Source of the DNA: a virus
IMG/VR virus record: IMGVR_UViG_3300042154_003041
Coordinates: 1 to 29,250 of that record
Length of the DNA: 29,250 nucleotides
Direction: 5' to 3' (one strand)
Both the position numbers and the translations under genes were made by a program. The notes under the pieces are model-generated. The model searched no databases. It was not told the DNA's origin and saw only the letters and a program-made list of their open reading frames with translations. Positions 22,479 to 29,250 of this stretch are shown piece by piece; position 1 is the stretch's first letter, and every line of letters starts with the position of its first letter.

Positions 22479-24980
22479 TTACTTCTTCTGCTTGGCTGCT
22501 ACCTCGTCCTTTTGGATCTTCCCAAATCCCTTGCCGGCCAGGATCCGTTTCTCCTCGTCGGTCAGCTCTTTCTTCGGGGCCACGATCTCGGCTACGGTCT
22601 TTGGGGCAGGCTTAGTGTCAGGTTTTGCCTTTTCGACAGGAACAGACTCTTGCTTTGTCTGCGTCGGAACTCCCTTAGGAATAGAGGGGGGCTCTATCTT
22701 TGTTTCGGCAGGGAGCTCAGGGGCCTTTTCCGTCTTTGACCCGGCAGGGCCGGCTACCGGAGGCACATCGTTCCTTGGCTGCGGAGAGGTCTTAACCTTT
22801 CCAGCCAATACGTCGGCAAAGAAGGCTTTTAGTCCAGAGTGCATCCTGTCTTGGGTATCCTTGTAACCCGGAAGGAATAAAGAACCTGGGACATTCTGAA
22901 TAAACGCCTCACCGAGATCGCCAAGAGTGCTTTCCCTGTACCTTCTGCCCCTTGAGTCGGTGGTCATTTTGCCCTTATAACTGGGTATTCCGTAGGCTTC
23001 ACGGTCTATTCCGAGTCGCTCTGCAAGCTCCATGGCATCATCAGGAAGGCCTTTATCATCAAGAAAATCACCCTTTGCATAGGACTTAACACGAGGGTCG
23101 CGCTTTGCTTCCTCGCCCTCCATGGCCTTAAGCTTATCTACCACCTTAGCGGCGGTAGATCTCTTTGATCCGCTTACCTTTCCGAATTTGGTTGCGGCAT
23201 CATATTCCTCCTTGCTTATAGCCCCCTTTTCCAAGGCGAGCTTCAGGATATCATCCTCGGCAGTCCTGCTTTCTTCCGCGGTAGGAGGCCTCGTGAACAT
23301 GCCGCCCTCTCTGTTTAGATCCTTACCAAGTTGGTCCACCTTATCAAAGTCCTCCTGACGGCCGCCGATAGGCGTATCAGACCAGCCACCCTTACCCCCA
23401 AGGGCCTCGGCGTCCCAGTATCGGGTTTCTATCTTTCCTGTCGTTTTACTAATGCCGGTATACTCGTCACCATGCTTGCGCTCGGTGGCAAGATTTGAGC
23501 CCGGTGTGAACGGTATGCCTTCTATTTCTATTGATCCGTCAGCCTTCGGGGCAGGCGCACCAGCAGGAGTTGATCCTCCTGCAACGACGCCAGCAACGCT
23601 TCCGTCGGCCGGCTTGCCGTCGGCGGTCAGAGGAGTGCCTGGGGCGCCTGTGGCAGTAGCAGCAGGACCCGGTTGGGCGCCAAAAAGCTTGGTGCGCAGG
23701 GCGTTAAAGTCCATCGGCTTTCCATTCTGAGAGAAGTCCACACGGCTCCAGCCACCAGTGTCGCTGGTTATGCCGTTTTGCGTCATGAACTTCTGAATGG
23801 CCGTACCGGCCGGATCGTTAGGGAAGGACTGGGTTGCGGCCGCCGCAAGAAGTGCAGCGTGGTTGGGGTCTATGTTATGGCCAGACTTGCCAAAGGAATT
23901 AACCAGATACTCGGTTGCGGCCTTCTCTCGGTCAGCAAGGCGGTTTAGGTCTATCGGGGCCACGCCTCCGTCTTGACCAACGCCGGCTTCGCCAGACGAA
24001 GACGCACCCTTTCCTTTGCCTGCGCGTATGCGGGCGACGATCTCTTGACCTTCCTTGCGTATGTCTGCGATCTCCTTGGCTGTCGCATTTCGACCCATGG
24101 CAATATCCAGCTTAGTCTGGTTATCCAAAAGGGCCTGAGTGAGATCAGCTTCGTTATTCTTGTCGGCAACCTGAAGCTTGGTCGAGCTGGCTGGGGCAGT
24201 GTAAGGAAGGTTAGAGTTCACCCTCTGAGGCATCTCAATACCGACCTTATCCATGCCTGCCTTGTTGCCGGGAGCGAGTATGGCCGCGAGATCTTCGTTT
24301 GATATGTTTCCGCGAGGGATAACTTGAGCGTTTGGAGCAAGTGGCTCCGTGATAGGTCCAGCAAAGTTCGGCAGCGTCACCTTGGGCGCAGCCATCGGGG
24401 CACCAGTGATAGGCTGGCCGGTAAGCGGATCTTTTTGGATCAGGGTTTGGTCAGGATTAAGCTGGATCGGCTTCAGCATACCTGCTCCCGCCGTCGCGTT
24501 GGTGCCTCCGGCAGCAAGGTTAGCGCCTGGGCTCAGAGGGTTGGCCTGAAGATTAAATCCGCCGATGATGCCAGGAACATTCTTAACTCCAGCCGCACCG
24601 CCAGCTCCAGCGCTTGCGGCGATTATTCCGTGTATCTTGTTTACGTCAGGGACTCGTCGGCCATCTTGCGTAGTGATGTAATTTGTAGGATCAGAAAGAA
24701 GCTCTGAAAGCCTTTGTGCCGAGTCGTTTGTGTGCTTTATGCCGCGAGTCTCCTCGCCAACCTTAACTCCAAGTGCTTTCTTGTGCCCAGCATCGGCATC
24801 AAAGACGCCCTTTTGAGCAGGCAGCAGTTGGCCAAGTCGATACTTCTCGGTTTCAGTCTGGGCGGTGTAAAGGTCGCCATGCTTCTGCATGAGCTGGCCT
24901 TCGGCGGCCTGCTTAGGGTCGAGTCCGAACGCGGATCGCGCGTGTTTAAAGAGAGGATCTATCCAAGAGAGGTCAGCCAT
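22479..24980 (-). CDS. Internal virion protein in T7 gp15 position, 833 aa
   Basis: This is probably a structural protein of the ejection apparatus. It lies between the gp14-like genes and the giant gp16-position gene, and its length (833) is close to T7 gp15 (747). Residues 1-60 are helical and polar, and Gly/Ala-rich stretches at about 120-180 and 460-490 look flexible. The last 110 residues are Pro/Lys/Glu-rich and probably disordered. No enzyme motif is recognised: I looked for a lytic transglycosylase or other wall hydrolase and saw none. The ATG starts 6 bases after the upstream stop, with an A-rich leader and no Shine-Dalgarno sequence. The assignment rests on position and size, not on sequence similarity. 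Confidence 0.6.
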   Translation of the reverse strand: MADLSWIDPLFKHARSAFGLDPKQAAEGQLMQKHGDLYTAQTETEKYRLGQLLPAQKGVFDADAGHKKALGVKVGEETRGIKHTNDSAQRLSELLSDPTNYITTQDGRRVPDVNKIHGIIAASAGAGGAAGVKNVPGIIGGFNLQANPLSPGANLAAGGTNATAGAGMLKPIQLNPDQTLIQKDPLTGQPITGAPMAAPKVTLPNFAGPITEPLAPNAQVIPRGNISNEDLAAILAPGNKAGMDKVGIEMPQRVNSNLPYTAPASSTKLQVADKNNEADLTQALLDNQTKLDIAMGRNATAKEIADIRKEGQEIVARIRAGKGKGASSSGEAGVGQDGGVAPIDLNRLADREKAATEYLVNSFGKSGHNIDPNHAALLAAAATQSFPNDPAGTAIQKFMTQNGITSDTGGWSRVDFSQNGKPMDFNALRTKLFGAQPGPAATATGAPGTPLTADGKPADGSVAGVVAGGSTPAGAPAPKADGSIEIEGIPFTPGSNLATERKHGDEYTGISKTTGKIETRYWDAEALGGKGGWSDTPIGGRQEDFDKVDQLGKDLNREGGMFTRPPTAEESRTAEDDILKLALEKGAISKEEYDAATKFGKVSGSKRSTAAKVVDKLKAMEGEEAKRDPRVKSYAKGDFLDDKGLPDDAMELAERLGIDREAYGIPSYKGKMTTDSRGRRYRESTLGDLGEAFIQNVPGSLFLPGYKDTQDRMHSGLKAFFADVLAGKVKTSPQPRNDVPPVAGPAGSKTEKAPELPAETKIEPPSIPKGVPTQTKQESVPVEKAKPDTKPAPKTVAEIVAPKKELTDEEKRILAGKGFGKIQKDEVAAKQKK

Positions 24981-24986
24981 AAGTGT

Positions 24987-25760
24987 TTATGCTTTGCGTC
25001 GTGATGCCAGGGCTCCGGCGCCAATAGCAGCGCCACCCCAGAGATAAGGATTGGCATACCAAGCAGCAGCGGGAGCCGCAGCGGCAGCAGTTCCAGCAGC
25101 GGCAGTGCCAGCGGCCGTGGCAACAGGGGCTGCGGCAGCAGGAGCAGCAGCGGCAGCAGCGGTTGCTGGCTGCATCGCACCATACATTCCAACCATTGAG
25201 CCTGCGGCTGATAGCGCCTGGCCCCAGCCCTTAAGGGAGTCTCCCTTGTGTGAGGCGGCTTCAACTTCACTGCCAAGCACGCCAGAAGATCCGCGCGAGA
25301 AGTCGGCGATCATGTTCTGGCGTCGGCTGAAATCGAGGTTCATCAAGGCGTTGCCTACCTGAGTGTCTCCAAATCCTGAAGCTATGGCTTTATTTCGTCC
25401 TTCGATAGAAGCCCCGGTTGCGGCAGCGTCTTTTCGCTGCGCAGACTCGTCGGCGACGATCTGGGGCGTGTCGCCCTGTGATTTTATCGGAGCAACAGTC
25501 GGAGCTGAGGTGACATTTCGATCCATGGCAGCCAATCGGTCGCCAATAGCCTTGCTGGTCTTGGGTTCGTCTCCTTCAGTGCCCTGTTTCGCAAGGGACT
25601 CCTTGAAAAGAACGTCAGAGTCACCCTTTAATCCCATTTGGCGGATGCGCTCGGCTTCGCGTGCCGAGTTTATGGCCTTCTGCGCCTTCTTGGCACCTTC
25701 GCTTTGAGCGTAAGTGCCGGCGGCCACCATCGACATACCAATAGCAAGAGGGTTACACAT
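24987..25760 (-). CDS. Internal virion protein, T7 gp14-like, 257 aa
   Basis: This is a likely ejection protein that inserts in the outer membrane. The N-terminus MCNPLAIGMSMVAAGTYAQS, followed by a helical QKAINSAREAERIRQ stretch, is the usual opening of gp14-like core proteins. The middle is polar and helical. Residues about 175-220 are an extreme Ala-rich tract (runs of up to seven Ala), then WYANPYLWGGAAIGAGAL forms a last apolar segment before a basic end. The length (257) is slightly above T7 gp14 (196). The ATG follows the upstream stop with a 1-base gap. The family call comes from the N-terminal pattern, topology and gene order. Confidence 0.6.
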   Translation of the reverse strand: MCNPLAIGMSMVAAGTYAQSEGAKKAQKAINSAREAERIRQMGLKGDSDVLFKESLAKQGTEGDEPKTSKAIGDRLAAMDRNVTSAPTVAPIKSQGDTPQIVADESAQRKDAAATGASIEGRNKAIASGFGDTQVGNALMNLDFSRRQNMIADFSRGSSGVLGSEVEAASHKGDSLKGWGQALSAAGSMVGMYGAMQPATAAAAAAPAAAAPVATAAGTAAAGTAAAAAPAAAWYANPYLWGGAAIGAGALASRRKA

Positions 25761-25761
25761 G

Positions 25762-26379
25762 TTAGTCGGTCTTAGTTACTTTTTCTTTGCCTGTGCCAAA
25801 GCCAAAGAGGTTCTTGTATCCATCCAGTCCGACCGCATTTCGGTCGTACTGCTTGGCAGCCCTGGCGTCAGAGACAAGCCCCATGCCGCCGGCAAACATG
25901 TTGCCAAGAAGTGAATAGGATTGCTGGCCAGCAAGGCGATTGGCGGAATTTAGCGCCTGATTTGCGACGGCATTTGCGTCGCCTGTGGCGTTTAGCTGCT
26001 GGATTAGGGCCGTCTTGCCCTGCTCTACCGATTGTCGCTGTTCATTCGTGCGATCAATGGCCTGATTTGCGACCTCAGTGCGGCCGGCATCGAGCTGGCC
26101 CTTGAGAATACCCTCGCTCTTGGCTCGTTCGCTGGAGTCGGTAAGGCCGCTTCGCGCGAGAGAGTACGCGAGGCCTTCATTTGCCTGACGATACTGCTTA
26201 ACCAGCTGCGGGTTCATCACCGCCATATACTCGTCGCTGCGCTTCTTGAAGAAGTCATCATTGAAGCCGGCAAATCGCTGGTCGATCTGCGACATGCCTG
26301 ACTTGATGCGCTCTTGTCGAGCCACCTCATCAGCCCGAGCTTGGGCCGCATAAGCATCTGATCCTCCTCCGCCGCACAT
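25762..26379 (-). CDS. Second small internal-virion-like protein, 205 aa
   Basis: The product is 205 residues, beginning MCGGGGSDAYAAQARADEVARQ: a Cys/Gly opening and then a long helical region (about 10-160) rich in Ala, Gln, Arg and Asn. A short Gly/Met-rich apolar stretch (YSLLGNMFAGGMGLVSDA) lies near residues 155-172. Proteins with this opening occur widely in phage tail and internal-core operons. It resembles the next gene in layout (MC start, helical body, apolar C-terminal stretch) and may be a paralogue or partner. The leader before the ATG is A/C-rich with no Shine-Dalgarno sequence; the gap to the upstream gene is 39 bases. Confidence 0.55.
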   Translation of the reverse strand: MCGGGGSDAYAAQARADEVARQERIKSGMSQIDQRFAGFNDDFFKKRSDEYMAVMNPQLVKQYRQANEGLAYSLARSGLTDSSERAKSEGILKGQLDAGRTEVANQAIDRTNEQRQSVEQGKTALIQQLNATGDANAVANQALNSANRLAGQQSYSLLGNMFAGGMGLVSDARAAKQYDRNAVGLDGYKNLFGFGTGKEKVTKTD

Positions 26380-26418
26380 GTTCGTATTTGGTTGTAGTTA
26401 GTTTGTGTTTATCGCCGG

Positions 26419-26877
26419 TTAGGTCCAGCTATAAACGTGGAAAGTGTCCTTATTTTTGCCGAAGTAAGGCAGTGCGCCTTCTCGGGTGGCTCCGAGCATC
26501 TCAAGCCATCGGTGAGCGACGTCGTGGCCCTCTATGGATCGACATTCAGCTCGATGCCAGTCGGCCGACTTGACCGAAGGGATCATGATGCGCTTGATGA
26601 ACTTGGTTACGCCGACTGAAACCTCAGGCCAGCGGTCGGTTGCGAACATCCAGACCTGCCACACGCCTGGCCACATCGGGACTGCCCCGAAAGCAGCTAT
26701 CGGGATGCCATCTTCTCCGCCGGCTACCCAGCCAAAACGGCCGTTCGACAGGATGCTATCGACCAAAGTTGCAGGATTTTCGTCCCATCTGGTAGCGTAG
26801 ACCTCCTTTTTGTCGATTTCGCGCATATTGTCGGCGACATACAGCAGGTCTGACTCATTCAGGTAAGCCAATTTCAT
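26419..26877 (-). CDS. T7 gp13-like (DUF2833) protein with GNAT-like fold, 152 aa
   Basis: The product is 152 residues and resembles the phage gp13/DUF2833 family, small proteins related in fold to GNAT acetyltransferases. The pattern GWVAGGEDGIPIAAFGAVPM, then VWQVWMFATDRW and a helix (VGVTKFIKRIM), followed by HRAECRSIEGHDVAHRWLEM, gives the beta-bulge and helix order of that fold; a GNAT-like LGATREG ending is visible. In T7 gp13 is needed for virion assembly or core formation, with no shown acetyltransferase reaction. The start overlaps the upstream stop as TGATG, so it is coupled to the tail protein. Its place between the tail nozzle and gp14-like genes matches the T7 order. Confidence 0.68.
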   Translation of the reverse strand: MKLAYLNESDLLYVADNMREIDKKEVYATRWDENPATLVDSILSNGRFGWVAGGEDGIPIAAFGAVPMWPGVWQVWMFATDRWPEVSVGVTKFIKRIMIPSVKSADWHRAECRSIEGHDVAHRWLEMLGATREGALPYFGKNKDTFHVYSWT

Positions 26878-29250
26878 CAGCCTGCCTCGTGTTTAGAGTG
26901 TTGATCGTCGTAGTGCAGGATGAAATTGGCCAGCTTTGCGTAGCCAAGGTAGGAGCTTATTAGCCTTGGGCCGATATGCGTACCCATTCCTGTCGCCGTG
27001 ATGCGTCCAAGGGCAAAAGAGGGCTGGTCTACCGTCGCTATTTCATCTCGCGCATCGGGGTTGGTGTAGTCGAAGCCGAGCTCGATCTTCCACTGCCCCT
27101 CGCAGGTAAGGTCCACGCCGTTCACATACTTGAAGGTGGCAGCCTTGTTGGCGTCAAGGTAAGGCATTTCAACCACTACCTTGCTGGCGTCATACTCGTT
27201 TCCTGTATCTCCACCGTATTTATAGATGCTGTTTCCAGACCGGATGTAGACGTTATTGCTGAAAACGCACATATTGTCTATCTGGTATCCGGTTGTATAC
27301 TCAGACCATGCGTTGATCCCTGATCCAGAGAAGGATGAAAGGACAAAAAGCTTTCCGCCTATCGCTATCCAGTATCGGCCGTCGGTAGGCTCGATGATGG
27401 ACTTTGACTTGTAAATCTGTTCTTCCGTCAGGGTCGCCATGTGGGCGATCAGTATCTCATCCACGGCAGAGCCGATATCGTTGGCGTAGGCAGAGTCGGT
27501 GCTGTCGCGCGCGCGAAGCGACCTAACGCCGTTGTAGGAAAGGTAGAAAAGGTCCACCGATCCGACCGACATTACGCTGCCTGGGGCTACGCAGCCGGTG
27601 TTATCCAAGACCTGACTCTGAGCATTGACGCTCGGATCAGGGTCAAAGTACCACATCTGGACGCTTCTCTTGCTGAACACGGCCACCGAGTTCTGGTAGA
27701 AGCCGATACCAGACAGGTCTTCTCGGCCGCCAAAGTTGTTGGACATGTCGATAAACCCGGAGCCGACGTCGTAGACACCCCACTCTGTCGCATCGTTTAG
27801 GGCGGAGAAGAAAAGCGTAGAACCTACGGCTGCATACTCCTTGCCCTTGTAGGTTGCTGAAAATGCTGGGATTTTTCCAGATACCCGCGTTGCGCCAAAT
27901 TGGTATGGCTGGTCAGGACTTGCGGGGTCAGTTATCGCTATCGAGTACCTGTCTCCGATCGTAAATGTGCCATCAATCGTGAAATCCATCACGCGCGGGG
28001 ATCCTGCGACGACATTTTTCCCGCCGGCAAACGCCACAAAAGAAGTAACGATTGCGTCGCCAACCGTGGTGGCATTTATGGTTCTTCCATTAACGGACTC
28101 ACCTGTTCCTGTCGTGGCAGTAAGTATGATGCGGGTGCTATCTTTTACCGATGCCACATACTCTGTCGTTGATACGAAATTGTTTATCTGAGTTACGATA
28201 TCAAGAGCCGTCTGGCTGTTTGACGTTTTCCATGCGACTCTCTCGCCGAGCACTTCGACGCCATCGACCTTGACGCTCGATACTCCGTTGAACGTACCTC
28301 CGGCAAGCTGACCAGCAGAGTACCCAAGCGTTCTCATCAGATATCTTCCATTTGGAATAGTCTGATCTTCTCCTGTTCGGTAGTAAGGACTCGGGATTAT
28401 CTGAGCGTAATCAAAGAAGTTATCGCCTGGGTTTCCGCCTGTGGTCCCGGGCCAAGCAGGCTGACTTTTAAACTCTATCCAAACATCTTTCCCATTGGCA
28501 GTCTCATGCAGGTTTTCAGGAGCATACAGAGTCCAGCTGCCCGGATCTCGCGCGTTCCAACCGCCGCCGCCATGAGAGTAGATTGCCGTGTATCCTGATA
28601 TCGCCGTGTTTGCGTTCACATAGAACGCAAAGGCTGCCGCATATCGCTGGCCCGGATCTCCGCCTATGCCGCCAGCCATGCTCCACGCTCCAAATCCTTC
28701 TATCGAAGCTATCTGAGGAGCAAGAAATGTAAGCGTCAGGTCTGTGGCCGTATCAGTAGCAGGTTCGCTAATTGTTATGTCGTGAGGCAAGGATCCCTGT
28801 ATGGATACAATCTTTGCGCCACTTGGTATGCCGCTTCCGGACACGCTCATTCCGACAGATAGGGCCTGCCAACCTCCAAAGCTAATTCCGGTAATAACGG
28901 AAGATCCAGACGTAGTGCTCAGTCCTGATCGAGTTATCGGCTCAGGAATAGGTGCATTAAATCCAAGCAGCTCCTTTACCTCGGCAGCACCGTCACCAAC
29001 CCAGACACCTACGGCATTGGGCAGGTTTTCGTAATAATGCTGACGAAGCGCGTATGTGGCAGAGGCTTTTACTGAAGCCGATCCTCCGGTCAGGAGGAAA
29101 GACCCTTGTGCCTGGACCGAGGGAGTCTCGACCTTGGCCTCGGAAACGACAGTCCCTTTGACCGCCGGGTTTGAGTTCTTATAAAGACTTCCCTCAAAAG
29201 TCTTTCCGGTAGGGCCTGTAACGCGGACCTTATTGCCGATCGCGCTGCAC
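26877..29250 (-). CDS. Tail nozzle / DNA-stabilisation-like protein, 5' end cut by window (at least 790 aa)
   Basis: This is a likely podovirus tail tip protein (T7 gp12 or P22 gp10 type). The frame has no stop from 26877 to the right edge, so the ATG at 28850 is internal and the true start lies outside. The core, SGIGFYQNSVAVFSKRSVQM then WYFDPDPS, GCVAPGSV and DLFYLSYNGVRSL, matches the repeated blades of stabilisation/nozzle proteins (hydrophobic strands, GC-x-AP turn). Two extra modules are inserted: one near 28660-28930 with SVGMSVSGSGIPSGAKIVSI, and a VKVDGVEVLGERVAW-type domain near 28040-28290. Both are beta-rich and Thr/Gly-rich. The normal family length is about 470-800 residues, so this copy is at the large end or longer. 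Confidence 0.7.
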   Translation of the reverse strand, partial: CSAIGNKVRVTGPTGKTFEGSLYKNSNPAVKGTVVSEAKVETPSVQAQGSFLLTGGSASVKASATYALRQHYYENLPNAVGVWVGDGAAEVKELLGFNAPIPEPITRSGLSTTSGSSVITGISFGGWQALSVGMSVSGSGIPSGAKIVSIQGSLPHDITISEPATDTATDLTLTFLAPQIASIEGFGAWSMAGGIGGDPGQRYAAAFAFYVNANTAISGYTAIYSHGGGGWNARDPGSWTLYAPENLHETANGKDVWIEFKSQPAWPGTTGGNPGDNFFDYAQIIPSPYYRTGEDQTIPNGRYLMRTLGYSAGQLAGGTFNGVSSVKVDGVEVLGERVAWKTSNSQTALDIVTQINNFVSTTEYVASVKDSTRIILTATTGTGESVNGRTINATTVGDAIVTSFVAFAGGKNVVAGSPRVMDFTIDGTFTIGDRYSIAITDPASPDQPYQFGATRVSGKIPAFSATYKGKEYAAVGSTLFFSALNDATEWGVYDVGSGFIDMSNNFGGREDLSGIGFYQNSVAVFSKRSVQMWYFDPDPSVNAQSQVLDNTGCVAPGSVMSVGSVDLFYLSYNGVRSLRARDSTDSAYANDIGSAVDEILIAHMATLTEEQIYKSKSIIEPTDGRYWIAIGGKLFVLSSFSGSGINAWSEYTTGYQIDNMCVFSNNVYIRSGNSIYKYGGDTGNEYDASKVVVEMPYLDANKAATFKYVNGVDLTCEGQWKIELGFDYTNPDARDEIATVDQPSFALGRITATGMGTHIGPRLISSYLGYAKLANFILHYDDQHSKHEAG

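Noticed and set aside
22479-24980. Lytic transglycosylase domain in the gp15-position protein
   Set aside because: The segment near HNIDPNHAALLAAAATQSFP looked helical and wall-hydrolase-like at first, but it lacks the catalytic Glu followed by an S/G-x-x-Q-x-x motif pattern.
26419-26877. The GNAT-like protein as a metabolic or resistance acetyltransferase
   Set aside because: Its position between tail and gp14-like genes and its length fit the gp13/DUF2833 virion family better; no clear acetyl-CoA loop (Q/R-x-x-G-x-G/A) is visible.

Overview
This window is a stretch of a tailed double-stranded DNA phage genome, or an equivalent prophage, with a podovirus (T7-like) virion plan. Every supported gene lies on the minus strand, so transcription runs from right to left. 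Genes are packed tightly, with many 1 to 4 base stop/start overlaps (ATGA, TGATG and TTGA junctions), and no intergenic gap exceeds about 140 bases. No tRNA, CRISPR, insertion sequence, integrase or ribosomal RNA was seen.

Right part (29250 to 10287), virion and DNA-ejection module. In order of transcription it holds: a 5'-truncated tail nozzle/stabilisation-like protein; a T7 gp13-like (DUF2833) protein; two small internal-virion-like proteins; an 833-residue protein in the position of T7 gp15; and a 4050-residue protein in the position of T7 gp16. The giant protein alone takes up about 41% of the window. It is a multidomain 'polyvalent' protein carrying two ADP-ribosyltransferase-like domains, an HExxH zinc-metallopeptidase-like domain, a winged-helix-like segment and a long helical C-terminal region. 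It probably enters the cell with the DNA, both building the ejection conduit and delivering effector domains.

Middle part (10281 to 8832), lysis or membrane module. It holds four small membrane proteins: a 44-residue single-TM protein, a lipoprotein with a coiled coil and C-terminal membrane segments (architecture of a unimolecular spanin), a holin-like protein, and a 90-residue two-TM protein. No recognisable endolysin is present.

Left part (8745 to 1), DNA recombination and replication. It holds a conserved hypothetical protein, a Sak4-like RecA-fold ATPase, an SSB-like protein, a possible 56-residue gene, an SF2 DEAH helicase with a zinc ribbon, a PD-(D/E)XK nuclease with a probable Fe-S cysteine set, a small hypothetical protein, a double helix-turn-helix protein, and a RepB-like primase fused to a RepA-like helicase (TTG start). 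A run of small, partly coiled-coil hypothetical proteins follows. Sak4 next to an SSB-like gene fits single-strand-annealing recombination. The nuclease and SF2 helicase are translationally coupled and may resect or remodel ends, and the primase-helicase probably drives replication. No DNA or RNA polymerase lies inside the window.

The host is not identifiable from sequence alone. A lipobox protein built to reach an outer membrane argues for a diderm host. Only two starts have a strong Shine-Dalgarno sequence; most leaders are A/C-rich with no GGAG, which suggests a host that relies little on SD pairing. GC content was not computed; by eye it is in the mid to high 50s percent, with more AT-rich stretches inside the giant gene.
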